Numbered from the stretch's first letter, positions 37,374-46,593 are shown. The stretch is DNA of 62,361 nt from Acidobacteriaceae bacterium (GCA_003134435.1 PLBE01000259.1:76704-139064); one strand, 5' to 3'. Notes: generated from the letters alone by a model not told the origin. Program-made: numbers and translations.

Positions 37374-38444
37374 TCAGAAGCGTGCGCGTTCGTACTGTTT
37401 GGGCCACGCAGTCTGCTGCTTGAGGGCGTGCGCCGCGCGCAGCGGCCAGTTGGGATCGCGCAGCAGTTCGCGAGCCAGCAGGACTATGTCGGCCTGCCCC
37501 GTGGCAATGATGTGCTGCGCCTGCTCCGGCGCGGTGATCATGCCGACGGCTCCAGTGAGGATTCCAGCCTCGCGCCGGATCCGCTCCGCAAAACGAGTCT
37601 GATAGCCGGGGCCAAGAGGGATGTTGGCCTTCGGTACGATGCCTCCCGAGGACGAATCGATAAGATCGACACCGAGCGGCTTGACCTGCCGGGCCAGGGC
37701 GATCGAATCCTCGATGGTCCAACCGCCCTCGGTCCAGTCCGACGCAGAGATGCGGAGCCACAAAGGCAGCCGTTCGGGCCAGACCTTACGAACGGCTGCG
37801 ATGATCTCGCGCAGGATGCGTGTGCGGTTCTCAAAACTGCCGCCGTACTGATCGGTGCGGGTGTTGACCAGCGGCGAGAGAAACTGGTGGATGAGATAGC
37901 CATGCGCAGCGTGGATTTCAACCAGCTCGAAGCCAGCCTCGAGACTGCGGCGAGCGCCCTCCGTAAAAGCGTGGACGATGCCCGCAATGCCCTCGAGTGT
38001 CAGCGCTTCGGGCTGAATGGATTCCGGGGTGAAGCCCTTTGCGGTGGAGGAATAAATGGGACGCCAGCCCCCATCGGCAATCGATACTACCGACCCGCCT
38101 TGAGCGCGCCAGGGAACCGCAGTGGAGGCTTTGAAGCCAGCGTGGGCGAGCTGAGTGCCGGCGACGGCACCGTGCTGGCGGAGGAACCGGACTACACGTG
38201 CGAGATTTTCGATGTGCGCATCCTTCCAGATGCCGAGGTCGGAAGGACTGATGCGGCCCTCGGAAACCACCGCGATGGCTTCGCTAAGGACCGTACCTGC
38301 GCCGCCGACCGCGCGAGCGCCGAGATGGACTAGATGCCAATCGTTGGCGAATCCGTCCTCGCTGGAATACTCGCACATCGGGGAAACAGCAATACGGTTA
38401 CGAAACGTAATATCGCGAATCTGGAAGGAATCGAAAAGGTTCAT
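37374..38444 (-). CDS. NADH:flavin oxidoreductase, old yellow enzyme family (YqjM/NamA-like)
   Basis: 356 residues, cytosolic FMN-dependent ene-reductase. The N-terminus has the YqjM-type signature NRIAVSPMCEYSSEDGFANDWHLVHLGARAVGGAG. The catalytic region VEIHAAHGYLIHQFLSPLVNTRTDQYGGS and the FMN-phosphate loop (GMITAPEQAQHII) are present. It reduces activated C=C bonds of enals, enones or quinones with NAD(P)H. Monocistronic by appearance, with a tandem repeat downstream and the cytochrome oxidase operon upstream on the same strand. Confidence 0.92.
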   Translation of the reverse strand: MNLFDSFQIRDITFRNRIAVSPMCEYSSEDGFANDWHLVHLGARAVGGAGTVLSEAIAVVSEGRISPSDLGIWKDAHIENLARVVRFLRQHGAVAGTQLAHAGFKASTAVPWRAQGGSVVSIADGGWRPIYSSTAKGFTPESIQPEALTLEGIAGIVHAFTEGARRSLEAGFELVEIHAAHGYLIHQFLSPLVNTRTDQYGGSFENRTRILREIIAAVRKVWPERLPLWLRISASDWTEGGWTIEDSIALARQVKPLGVDLIDSSSGGIVPKANIPLGPGYQTRFAERIRREAGILTGAVGMITAPEQAQHIIATGQADIVLLARELLRDPNWPLRAAHALKQQTAWPKQYERARF

Positions 38445-38501
38445 GCCTTATGGATGGTGTTAACAGGCGGAGAGGTGCAAAGGAGTGCGAAGTAAGACCG
38501 T

Positions 38502-38804
38502 CTACCACCCGCGGTCAGAGCCCCGCTCGTCGTCAGACTGCCTCACCTGATTGCGTTTCCGATACACAATAAAAACCATGCCCACCGAGGCGAGCGTGGG
38601 AGGAGCCACAAGAATCAGAATCCCGCTGCGCAAGGCTTGGATCATTCGATTGCCGGCAGAGGCTGCCTGCGTATAGCAGAGCGCGCAACTTTGGGAAAAC
38701 GCCGGCAGCGGAGCAGCAACCATCCCCAGTCCCACTATCGCAATCGCGACCGGCAGGTACGGTCTTCCAACTCGCAGCTTTCGTTTCCACTCTCCCCTTA
38801 ACAT
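38502..38804 (-). CDS. Small two-TM protein at the end of the oxidase operon
   Basis: 100 residues. Two hydrophobic helices (about 17-36 and 60-80) flank a short loop with SCALCYTQAASAG, i.e. a CxxC pair on the likely periplasmic side. I do not recognise a named family; similar small CxxC membrane proteins occur next to cox genes in Acidobacteria (from memory, not checked). Position suggests a role in oxidase assembly or copper/thiol handling, which is inference. Confidence 0.65.
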   Translation of the reverse strand: MLRGEWKRKLRVGRPYLPVAIAIVGLGMVAAPLPAFSQSCALCYTQAASAGNRMIQALRSGILILVAPPTLASVGMVFIVYRKRNQVRQSDDERGSDRGW

Positions 38805-38882
38805 CGCCCCTGACTTTCCCCGTCTGGGAAAACTGTGATTAAGTCCCGGTTAATCCGAGTTTCCCTTATCTCCCTGCTTCGG

Positions 38883-39197
38883 TCATTTCGCGAATGGCGT
38901 GCCCGTAACCATGCGGAAACTGTCAGTCCACCCATATTGCATCCCCAACAGGACACCAACAGTAAAGATAACCACAAACAGCAGAAACGCCCGCTTCTCC
39001 GTCCAAAGATGCATGAAGAACAACACGGCTAGACCCGCCTCGATGCATGCCACCGCCAGCATGCGCGTGAACATTTGCGAAGCGTCAATGTTCTGATAGG
39101 CAATTACAAATTGCAAGCCCGCAAGCGCAAGCAGGCAAACATACACGATCAGGTCTTTCCCGATTCCGTCGCTCTTGTGGTCTTCCGCCGTCGTCAT
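38883..39197 (-). CDS. Cytochrome c oxidase subunit IV (prokaryotic COX4 type)
   Basis: 104 residues with three transmembrane helices (IVYVCLLALAGLQFVIAY, MLAVACIEAGLAVLFFMHL, FLLFVVIFTVGVLLGM). FFMHLWTEKR is typical of the caa3-type subunit IV/CtaF family. It supports assembly or stability of the oxidase. It follows the second subunit III gene by 25 nt. Confidence 0.85.
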   Translation of the reverse strand: MTTAEDHKSDGIGKDLIVYVCLLALAGLQFVIAYQNIDASQMFTRMLAVACIEAGLAVLFFMHLWTEKRAFLLFVVIFTVGVLLGMQYGWTDSFRMVTGTPFAK

Positions 39198-39222
39198 AAG
39201 CAGTCTGCTCCCAGGTGTTTGT

Positions 39223-39840
39223 CTAATGGGTAAGGTTTAAAAGGTAAACCAACGGTACGACGAACATCCAGACCAAATCCACAAAGTGCCAGTAAAGCCC
39301 CAGGACTTCGATGTCGTCCGCATTGTAGCGGCCGCCCTTGTACCGCACACCCACGACCAGTAGCGCGATCACGCCGCCCGTAACGTGCGTAAGATGCAAT
39401 CCGGTGATGCTGAAAAACGAGGCGCCAAACAACCCCGTGCCCCAGGGGTTCTTAAACATGGTCATGCCTTCATCGATCAAGCCCATCCATTCACGAATAT
39501 GCAGGAATGCGAACACAATCCCCAGGGCAGCGGTAATCATCGTCCATCGGAAGGCCGCAGCCTTGTCTCCGGCCCGCGCCGAGCGCAGTCCGATCAGCAT
39601 CGTCAAACTGCTGGTCAAAAGAATAAACGTCATGATCGCTACGTTCGTGATGCTATGGAAAGGCCTCGGCCAGTCCGGAGTGCCGTTCCGCAGGAATCCA
39701 TATGCCACTAGGCACGCCGCAAACGTCATGGTGTCGGCGATAATGAACAGCCACATGGCCAACTTCTTTGTCGGAATCGCAAATGCCGGCCCCAACGTCT
39801 GGCCTGTGGGATGTCCAATAGTCAAATCCGCTTGGCTCAC
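39223..39840 (-). CDS. Cytochrome c oxidase subunit III, second copy
   Basis: 205 residues, five or more helices. Subunit III motifs include KLAMWLFIIADTMTFAACLVAYGF, TGLHLTHVTGGVIALLVVG and the C-terminal LYWHFVDLVWMFVVPLVYLL. It is tandem with another subunit III gene immediately upstream (238/224 residues), so the operon encodes two different copies. Subunit III stabilises subunit I and the D-channel proton supply. Confidence 0.9.
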   Translation of the reverse strand: MSQADLTIGHPTGQTLGPAFAIPTKKLAMWLFIIADTMTFAACLVAYGFLRNGTPDWPRPFHSITNVAIMTFILLTSSLTMLIGLRSARAGDKAAAFRWTMITAALGIVFAFLHIREWMGLIDEGMTMFKNPWGTGLFGASFFSITGLHLTHVTGGVIALLVVGVRYKGGRYNADDIEVLGLYWHFVDLVWMFVVPLVYLLNLTH

Positions 39841-39852
39841 GGCCCCTCCTGA

Positions 39853-39876
39853 GTTATCTCCGAAGTTATCTCCGAA
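39853..39876 (-). repeat. 12-bp tandem duplication between the two subunit III genes
   Basis: GTTATCTCCGAA occurs twice in perfect succession (39853-39864, 39865-39876), 14 nt past the stop of the first subunit III gene and just before the start of the second. Confidence 0.75.
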
Positions 39877-39890
39877 CTGTCTCGAGTCGA

Positions 39891-40565
39891 TTACAGTTTC
39901 ATCCTAAGCAGCAAAAGCAGGTACAACCAAAGAATGCCCATGAAATGCCAGTAACGCGCTGCGGCATCCAACTGGTTCCGCCGCAACACCGACTTGCTAA
40001 GCTTCCGAATCACGTAGATCAATCCACCCAGTCCGCACAACACGTGGAGCGCGTGCGTAACCGTCAGCAAATAAAAAAAAGAACTGCTTGGATTCGTGGC
40101 CAGATACAGCCCTTCCGCCCTCAACTGCGACCACGCGACATACTGACCTGCCACAAATAGCACGCCCAGAAAGAGCGTCACGTACAGCCAGCGTGCCGGA
40201 CTCTCCCCCTGACTCCTCAGCACCACCATGAAACTAGCGATCCGTCGACGCGCCAACTCCAGCGTGACGCTGCTGATGACCAGCACTAGCGTGTTGAAAT
40301 ACAACACTGACGGTAAAGTGAAAGTCTGCCAGTCCAGCGATGAGCCTTTGCGAACCACCAGGGCGCTGGTGAACGCCGCAAACATCATCGTAATGGCGAA
40401 CAGCACCACCCAAATGGCGGTCGAAGAGGGCGGCGGCGAGTATTCGACAGCCACACGCAGGTCGCCGTCCGGCACAATCCCCCCCCCAGCGCCGTTTCCC
40501 GAATGCCTCTCGCCAGCCAAGCGGCGCGAATCAATCTGCGGCGGTTCATGTACCGTGGTTGCCAT
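39891..40565 (-). CDS. Cytochrome c oxidase subunit III, first copy
   Basis: 224 residues from ATG 40565, preceded by AAGGAG; the frame is open to a TTG at 40607 that lacks an RBS. Helices begin at SSTAIWVVLFAITMMFAAF; VTHALHVLCGLGGLIYVI and ARYWHFMGILWLYLLLLL match the last helices of subunit III. It sits between CoxA (stop at 40636) and the second subunit III. Confidence 0.9.
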   Translation of the reverse strand: MATTVHEPPQIDSRRLAGERHSGNGAGGGIVPDGDLRVAVEYSPPPSSTAIWVVLFAITMMFAAFTSALVVRKGSSLDWQTFTLPSVLYFNTLVLVISSVTLELARRRIASFMVVLRSQGESPARWLYVTLFLGVLFVAGQYVAWSQLRAEGLYLATNPSSSFFYLLTVTHALHVLCGLGGLIYVIRKLSKSVLRRNQLDAAARYWHFMGILWLYLLLLLRMKL

Positions 40566-40635
40566 AGTTAGATGAAACTCCTTACCGGACGCCGTTCTTC
40601 TTTGCAACTTAGCGTTGCCGCCGGGAAATAAGAAC

Positions 40636-42420
40636 CTACTTCTCTTCGTTGTCGCTCTTCACCTGCTCCGGCGAAGCCTGCATCACATAGTCGCCGACAG
40701 AACTCTGCACGCCATACTGATAGGGATCGTGGTACACCACTGGATGCTTCCCACCAAAATTGTCAAAAGGTGGCGGCGTAGCCGTGCTCCACTCCAGAGA
40801 CGTAGCCTCCCAGGGGTTATCGGCTGCGGCTTCGCCCCGGAACCGGCTGTGAATCAGGTTATACAGAAAAATAAGTTGCGCCGCGCCCGTGCACAGAGCG
40901 GCTACCGTAATAAAACGATGAACTGGAATGAGCGGTTGCAGGTAGTCGTCCACGAACGACGCGTAGCGGCGCACATTCCCAGCCATGCCCAGATAATGAA
41001 ACGGCATAAAGATGCAATAGGCGCCCACAAAACTGAGCCAGAAATGAGCTTTTCCCAAGGTCTCGTTCATCATTCGTCCGGTCATCTTCGGGAACCAGAA
41101 ATAGGTCCCGGCAAAGATACCGAACATAGCCGCGACGCCCATCACCAGATGGAAATGACCGACCACAAAGTAAGTGGCGTGGAGCATGATATCGATCGAA
41201 GGTTGCGCCAGAAAAAAACCGCTCACTCCTCCGCTGACAAACATCGAAATAAAGCCCAGGGCAAACAGCGACGCCGAGTTAATGCGCAGCCTCGAACCAT
41301 AAAGACTGAAGGTCCATATCAGCACCACGATGGTGGAGGGAATGGTGATGACCAGCGTTGGAAAAGAGAATGCCAGTGACGAGTAAGGATTCATGCCGCT
41401 GACAAACATGTGGTGTCCGTAGACCATGTAACTCAACAAGGCCAGGGCGCCCATCGAATAAATCAATGTTCGCTGGCTCAGCATCTGCTTCCGCATGTTG
41501 GCCAGCAGTACGTGCGAAACGATACCCATGCCAGGCACGATGGCGATGTAGACCTCAGGATGTCCGAAGAACCAGAACAGGTGCTGCCAAAGCAAAGTCG
41601 ATCCGCCCGAGTGCGGCTGGATTTGGTCGTTGATCACCAGATTCGATGCCACAAAAAAACTCGTGCCCGCCACATGGTCGAGAATGGCGAGAATGCATGC
41701 CGGCATTAGCACCGCGAATGCCGTCAGGCCCATGCATGAGGTGATGAACCATGCCCACGCGCTCAGCGGCAGACGCATCAGGCTCAGGCCTTTGACCCTT
41801 AGATCGAGCGTGGTCGTGATGAAGTTCAACGAACCCAGTAACTGCCCGACGCAAAACAACGCAATCGAAGCCATCCAGAGAACCACACCCAAACCTTGCC
41901 CGGGCCCCGCGACCGAACCCACGGCATTGAGCGGCGCGTATTGCGTCCAGCCCCCAAGAGTGGGCCCGTCGCCGAGGAAGAACGACGACATCAGAACCAG
42001 GAAAGCCGTGAATGTCACCCAGAATGACATCATGTTGAAGCGCGGAAATGGCATGTCTTCCGCGCCTACCTGAATGGGCAGGAAGTAGTTGCCAAAAGCT
42101 GCAAAGGGAGCCGTCGTGAGCACAAAGAAGACCATGATGGTGCCGTGCATGGTCATCAATTGCAGGTAATACTCCGGCGTCATCACTCCGCCCGGAGCGC
42201 CGGTTTTCGAAAGCAACTGCAAGCCTGGGATCGCGGCGTTGTTCCATGCCAGGTGGATGCGCATCAGCCACGACAGGAACATCCCGATAAAAGCAGCCAC
42301 CAAAGCCAGCGCGTAATACTGCTTCCCGATGACCTTGTGATCCAGGCTGAACACGTGCTTCCGGATAAAGCTCGTCGGAGGAGCGTGGTGTTGCCCCGCG
42401 TGCACTGACATGTCGTGCAT
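40636..42420 (-). CDS. ctaD: Cytochrome c oxidase subunit I (haem-copper oxidase, A-type)
   Basis: 594 residues, about 12 helices; carries haem a, haem a3 and CuB. Visible ligand regions: MHGTIMVFF (haem a His), FGHPEVYIAIVPG (CuB His, D-channel Glu and cross-linked Tyr, about residue 285), YGHHMFVSG (CuB His pair) and ATYFVVGHFHLVMG (haem His pair). The D-channel entry GAEDMPFPRFN is kept. The segment usually reading PTGIKxF is PSTIVVLIW here, so V365 occupies the position of the K-channel lysine. GAGGTGAGG precedes the ATG. Lies between CoxB and subunit III in a long minus-strand operon. Confidence 0.95.
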   Translation of the reverse strand: MHDMSVHAGQHHAPPTSFIRKHVFSLDHKVIGKQYYALALVAAFIGMFLSWLMRIHLAWNNAAIPGLQLLSKTGAPGGVMTPEYYLQLMTMHGTIMVFFVLTTAPFAAFGNYFLPIQVGAEDMPFPRFNMMSFWVTFTAFLVLMSSFFLGDGPTLGGWTQYAPLNAVGSVAGPGQGLGVVLWMASIALFCVGQLLGSLNFITTTLDLRVKGLSLMRLPLSAWAWFITSCMGLTAFAVLMPACILAILDHVAGTSFFVASNLVINDQIQPHSGGSTLLWQHLFWFFGHPEVYIAIVPGMGIVSHVLLANMRKQMLSQRTLIYSMGALALLSYMVYGHHMFVSGMNPYSSLAFSFPTLVITIPSTIVVLIWTFSLYGSRLRINSASLFALGFISMFVSGGVSGFFLAQPSIDIMLHATYFVVGHFHLVMGVAAMFGIFAGTYFWFPKMTGRMMNETLGKAHFWLSFVGAYCIFMPFHYLGMAGNVRRYASFVDDYLQPLIPVHRFITVAALCTGAAQLIFLYNLIHSRFRGEAAADNPWEATSLEWSTATPPPFDNFGGKHPVVYHDPYQYGVQSSVGDYVMQASPEQVKSDNEEK

Positions 42421-42510
42421 ATCCTCACCTCAGAGATGTTTGTCGATCAGACTCGCTTCGATCCAGCTTGTTCCTCACTCCGTCGATCTCGCGAGAACGG
42501 CAAAAACAAA

Positions 42511-43311
42511 CTACTGCCCTGCTTGCTGTTTAAGCCAATTATCGAAGTCCGGCTGCGACATTACTTCCAGATACGCCTTCATGTTGTAATGTCCCAGACC
42601 ACAGAGCTGCGTACAGACGATCTCGTACTTACCAACCTTGGTGGCCGTGAAGTGCAGCGAAACATCCAATCCCGGCACGAAGTCCTGTTGCACCCGCAAT
42701 TCCCGCACATAAAACGAATGCCCCACATCCTTCGTATGCATCAGCAGATGTACTTCCTTGTTCACCGGAATCGCCATTTCGGCCGCGATGATGTCGTCTC
42801 TGGCATCGACATCGTGCTCGGGGTCAAGACCGAAAATGTTCTGCGTCCCTTCATTGATCATCTCCGGATGCGTAGCTCCAAATTTTCCATCTGCTCCGGC
42901 ATAGCGAAAATAGTAGGCGAACTGTCCCGCTTGCACTTGGATCGGCAACGCGTCGGCGGACGGTGGCGTCAGATACACGTTGGCCCACGCCTTCACTCCA
43001 AAGATCCCCAGGGCCATCACCTCGACTCCAACTACCAGAATTGCCGCGATCACAAGTCCTTTGGCGCCACCGGGAAAATTCTTGAGCTTCGCATCCGGAC
43101 CAGGGTTGGAAAATTTCCAGATGAAAATCGCCAGAACAAACTGCGCCGCGAGAAAAGAGATTCCAGCCTCCGCCATGGTTTCCGACATCTGCTCATCGAT
43201 CAGAGCTCCATGCGTCGAAATGTCCTCCGGCGCAACCCACGTGTGGCGCAGGATAGGAATCGCGGAAAGAATCGCGATGACGATAATCGTGACCGCAAAG
43301 AACTTTGCCAT
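42511..43311 (-). CDS. ctaC: Cytochrome c oxidase subunit II with CuA site
   Basis: 266 residues from ATG 43311 (GGGAGG upstream). Two N-terminal helices (FFAVTIIVIAILSAI and ISFLAAQFVLAIFIW) precede a cupredoxin domain. The binuclear CuA motif is intact: CTQLCGLGHYNM, with the first His in DVGHSFYV. No C-terminal cytochrome c domain is fused, so electron donors are probably the separate cytochrome c or the cupredoxin-like protein encoded upstream. Confidence 0.94.
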   Translation of the reverse strand: MAKFFAVTIIVIAILSAIPILRHTWVAPEDISTHGALIDEQMSETMAEAGISFLAAQFVLAIFIWKFSNPGPDAKLKNFPGGAKGLVIAAILVVGVEVMALGIFGVKAWANVYLTPPSADALPIQVQAGQFAYYFRYAGADGKFGATHPEMINEGTQNIFGLDPEHDVDARDDIIAAEMAIPVNKEVHLLMHTKDVGHSFYVRELRVQQDFVPGLDVSLHFTATKVGKYEIVCTQLCGLGHYNMKAYLEVMSQPDFDNWLKQQAGQ

Positions 43312-43394
43312 ATGCCGTGCCCTCCCGCTGCCACTTGTGCGTGTCACTTGCCCTGGAATGCAGCGGCGGAATAAGTGGACTCCGCCGCATTCCG

Positions 43395-44096
43395 TTAATA
43401 AGCCTTCGCCTTGAACGTGAAGTTGACGTCCTTCGTCTCGTTCCCGGTGATGGTAACGTCCGCCGTCTGCGTGCCGTAGTCTTCGTGCCAGGCGGTGATC
43501 GTGTACTTACCCGGAGGCAGGTTCGGTAGCTTGAAGTCCCCTCCATCCTTGCTCACGTCGTAGTGCGACGTCTTTAACACCACGAACCAGCCGTGCATCC
43601 ACGGATGTATATTGCATTTCACCGGGATGAATTCGGGCTTGTCGTATTTCTCTTTAATCGGCGGCGTGCCCGGTGGTTGGGATTTGTTCCACTCCGTGTT
43701 CACCTTCGGCAGCGGGTGGATGTTGTGCGAAGTCTGATCGTCATTGAGAATTTCGAATTCCTGGTTGACGTGCATTGGCAGAACATGCGGAATGTACTGG
43801 CAACCCTTCTGTGTGTAGGTGATCGTCTGCGACGGAACCTGGCCGTCGTCGGGAGCACCCGACGATAGGTACACCACCACGTTATCCAGTCCGTTATTGG
43901 GCCCGGTTACCACCGTCTCGTTGGTGATGGGAGTCGCGTGCTGCTTGGCACAACTCGGTTCTTTCGACATATCGATAGGTTTTTGTTTTACTGGCGTGCC
44001 CGTGTACGTCACCTTGCCGCTAACCGTTCCGGCAAACATCAGTGACGAACAGACCAACACGATCAATAGAGCCAACAGAGTCTTCTTGGTGCGCAT
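43395..44096 (-). CDS. Exported cupredoxin-like protein with carboxypeptidase-regulatory C-terminus
   Basis: 233 residues from ATG 44096, chosen for the GAGGAGGGG upstream and the signal peptide (TLLALLIVLVCSSLMFAG). A blue-copper-like core has DDQTSHNIHPL (His) and VKCNIHPWMHGW (Cys-x2-His-x2-Met), consistent with a type 1 copper site. The C-terminal about 60 residues (GGDFKLPNLPPGKYTITAWH) resemble a CarboxypepD_reg sandwich. Located between CoxB and a dihaem cytochrome c, it may shuttle electrons to CuA; copper binding is inferred from motif spacing only. Confidence 0.75.
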   Translation of the reverse strand: MRTKKTLLALLIVLVCSSLMFAGTVSGKVTYTGTPVKQKPIDMSKEPSCAKQHATPITNETVVTGPNNGLDNVVVYLSSGAPDDGQVPSQTITYTQKGCQYIPHVLPMHVNQEFEILNDDQTSHNIHPLPKVNTEWNKSQPPGTPPIKEKYDKPEFIPVKCNIHPWMHGWFVVLKTSHYDVSKDGGDFKLPNLPPGKYTITAWHEDYGTQTADVTITGNETKDVNFTFKAKAY

Positions 44097-44147
44097 TTGA
44101 GTAAAACCCCTCCTCGGGTTCTGTCTTCGTTTACCGAGTATCTCCAC

Positions 44148-45101
44148 TTACTGGCCGCCACCAGGCGCCTTGTTGTCGGCCGGTGCAGCCGTCGGCGCCG
44201 CGTTCTTATCCACGTACGGAGGTATGACTCCGTGCGCAGCCATTAGAACTACGTTCTCCTTGCCGTGGCGATGTACCTGCAACGTACGCAGAAAATGGAC
44301 GAGATCCCAGGCGTCGTTCGGCTGAATCACGTCCGCGAAAGAAGGCATCGGCGTGCCGTCCACGCCCGTCATAAAGATCTTGTAGATATCTTGATTCGTA
44401 CTGCCGCACTTAAAGCGCGAATCGTTTCCGCCACCCGCGAAGTTGTAGGGGCGGATCGGTTGGTCCTGGCTATCGGTAAGCGTCGCCGCCGAGGGTCCAT
44501 CGCCTTCTCCGTGCGTGCCATGACACTTCCAGCACTCCAATTTCGCGAATAGTGCCTGTCCGTGCGAAATGCTCTCGATGGTGACCGGGGGCTCAGGCGG
44601 AATCTTGATCGGTTCGCCGGCTTTTTCCTTCTCCCATCGTGGCGAGAAGATTTTGATATACGCGACTAAGTCGGCCCGCTGCTGCTTGGTGAACGTATTC
44701 CATGGCGGCATGTTGGAATTCGTGAAGCCCCGCGCAATACTGTTATACAGATCTTCATCAATCGGCAACGTGCCCGTTAACGTTGAGCGGCACTTGAAAG
44801 TGGCGAGGGTGAAGTTCCGCGGCTTCGGATCCAGCCATACCGCATTCTCGCCATTGCCGTCTCCGTACACGCCGTGACATCCGGCGCAATACCGGCGGTA
44901 GTCGGACTTCGCATCCGCCGCGTGCCCCGTAAGATTGCCGATGTGACTCTCCATCGGCTTGACTGCGACTGGTGGCTTCGGACCGACCAGGGGCTCATCC
45001 TGAGCGGACGCCAGCGTCGCCAACCCAGCCACCAAGAGCACCGCTATCACCGAAGTAAACAAAATCGCTCCCGTCAAACGCCTTGGCCTCAAGCTGTTCA
45101 T
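44148..45101 (-). CDS. Exported dihaem cytochrome c
   Basis: 317 residues from ATG 45101 (AAAGGG upstream), signal peptide ending near TLASAQ. Two class I haem c motifs: CAGCHGVYGDGNG and CWKCHGTHGEGDG, each with a distal Met region (NMPPWN; PMPSFADV). The C-terminus is Pro/Ala-rich (AAPTAAPADNKAPGG). It is encoded between a porin-cytochrome and the cupredoxin of the oxidase operon and is a good candidate electron donor to the oxidase. Confidence 0.92.
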   Translation of the reverse strand: MNSLRPRRLTGAILFTSVIAVLLVAGLATLASAQDEPLVGPKPPVAVKPMESHIGNLTGHAADAKSDYRRYCAGCHGVYGDGNGENAVWLDPKPRNFTLATFKCRSTLTGTLPIDEDLYNSIARGFTNSNMPPWNTFTKQQRADLVAYIKIFSPRWEKEKAGEPIKIPPEPPVTIESISHGQALFAKLECWKCHGTHGEGDGPSAATLTDSQDQPIRPYNFAGGGNDSRFKCGSTNQDIYKIFMTGVDGTPMPSFADVIQPNDAWDLVHFLRTLQVHRHGKENVVLMAAHGVIPPYVDKNAAPTAAPADNKAPGGGQ

Positions 45102-45165
45102 AGTCAGCACCCTTTCAAAAAGTCAACGCCAGCGAACCGACTTCGCCGGCGGGCCATCTCGCTGG

Positions 45166-46593
45166 TTAGAAGTCGAAGTCAATTCCAAACAATAGTTCGC
45201 TGCTGGTCAGGTTCGTCGTGTTGTCAGGCGCCGTTCCGTCCTGGTGCCACCAGTTGTACTCGCCATGGTAGGCAAAGCCAGCACGGCTCGTCATAAACGG
45301 GTTGTAGCGGTAGCCGACCGTGTACGACGTAATATTGCCCAGATTGGATGGAGTCCCAGGCGTCGACTGCTGCGACATCCGGATCGTTTCATAGCGCCCC
45401 AGCAATATCATTTGCGGATTGACTACATAGTGCGGCTCGATCAGAACTCCGTTCCAGGTCGGATTACGCGAGCCGGCGGGCAAGGCGGAAACGCCCGGAA
45501 CGTAGTTGTTCGGGGCCATCCCGTCTGCGTAGTCTCCATAGCCTTGGCCAAACCATGCGCTGTCCTCGCCGTGCTGCGTCACCACCGTGGCATCGATATG
45601 CGGGCCAAAGTAGAACTGCCCCACAAAGCCCTCGCGGCTGTAACCCCGGTTATTGCCACCCGAACCCGGAATCACTCCATTCGGTCCGCCGCCCGAAGGC
45701 CCCGTCAACCAACTGGTCGGCGCTTCCCCAGCCATAACGTAAAAGCCGAGGCGATCCACTCCGAGCTTGCCAGCGTCGAAGGCCTGACTGCCGGTGATGA
45801 ATGTGGAATACGATTCAGCACCGTAGGGCAATCCGACTTGTCCGTCGTTCGAACTCAGCAGCGAAACCGAATAGCGCGTGCGGTCGTTGGCCGAGTGCCC
45901 CATCACTTCGACGCCGAGCTGGTTATCTCCCATTTGCCCGAAGATATTGCCGTCATTTGCCGGAATGAAGTGGTAGAGCTGGTAAATCCCGCCATTTCCT
46001 GTGAGTGTCAGAATGCGCTTTTCGGAGAGCAGGTTGTCAAGTTCGAACTTGCCGAACTTCACATTGAGCCATGGACTGCTCCCGATGTTGTCGAGCCGCG
46101 CCATGACCGTTTCGAAGTGAAACGAGGCGGTTGGATCGGACGAAGGCAACACATAGAAAGAGAAGTTCTTTTCCAGCGTTCCCCCAGTGTGGAAGTCGAG
46201 GCCGCTCAGGTCGAAGCCAGACGAGGTAATCTTCTGTTCACCGCTGAGGCTTTGGTCGGTCGCGACCTTGTTGGTGCTCACCCGATGCCAGATCGGAGTG
46301 ATCCGGAACGTCACCGGCCAATAACCGGGATTCTGCCAGATCGGTGCATCCCGGTCATTCATGAGCTGGTAGCCGTTGTCTTTGAATTTCTGGCCAAAGA
46401 AATTCAACATCGGCCAACTTTCATGACAGGCCGAACAACGCAGACCATACTTCCGCGCGAAAGCCGGCAGCGCGCTCGCCCGCGGACTTGCGCCAACAAC
46501 GATCAAAAGGATGAACGCGAAAGCCGCGGCCATGACGGAATGTCTCCGCGGCGACCTCCGACAGATGAGAAGAGACTGCGCCCACATACGCAT
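45166..46593 (-). CDS. Outer-membrane porin-like protein with N-terminal haem c motif
   Basis: 475 residues from ATG 46593 (AGGAG 7 nt upstream). A signal peptide (AFAFILLIVVGASPRASA) is followed within about 15 residues by CSACH, a haem c attachment motif, and then by a beta-rich chain with alternating hydrophobic strands to the final LLFGIDFDF. The terminal Phe and strand pattern indicate an outer-membrane barrel. First gene of the cytochrome/oxidase operon; the next gene starts 64 nt on. It may move electrons through the outer membrane or anchor a cytochrome there; no named family is claimed. Confidence 0.75.
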   Translation of the reverse strand: MRMWAQSLLICRRSPRRHSVMAAAFAFILLIVVGASPRASALPAFARKYGLRCSACHESWPMLNFFGQKFKDNGYQLMNDRDAPIWQNPGYWPVTFRITPIWHRVSTNKVATDQSLSGEQKITSSGFDLSGLDFHTGGTLEKNFSFYVLPSSDPTASFHFETVMARLDNIGSSPWLNVKFGKFELDNLLSEKRILTLTGNGGIYQLYHFIPANDGNIFGQMGDNQLGVEVMGHSANDRTRYSVSLLSSNDGQVGLPYGAESYSTFITGSQAFDAGKLGVDRLGFYVMAGEAPTSWLTGPSGGGPNGVIPGSGGNNRGYSREGFVGQFYFGPHIDATVVTQHGEDSAWFGQGYGDYADGMAPNNYVPGVSALPAGSRNPTWNGVLIEPHYVVNPQMILLGRYETIRMSQQSTPGTPSNLGNITSYTVGYRYNPFMTSRAGFAYHGEYNWWHQDGTAPDNTTNLTSSELLFGIDFDF

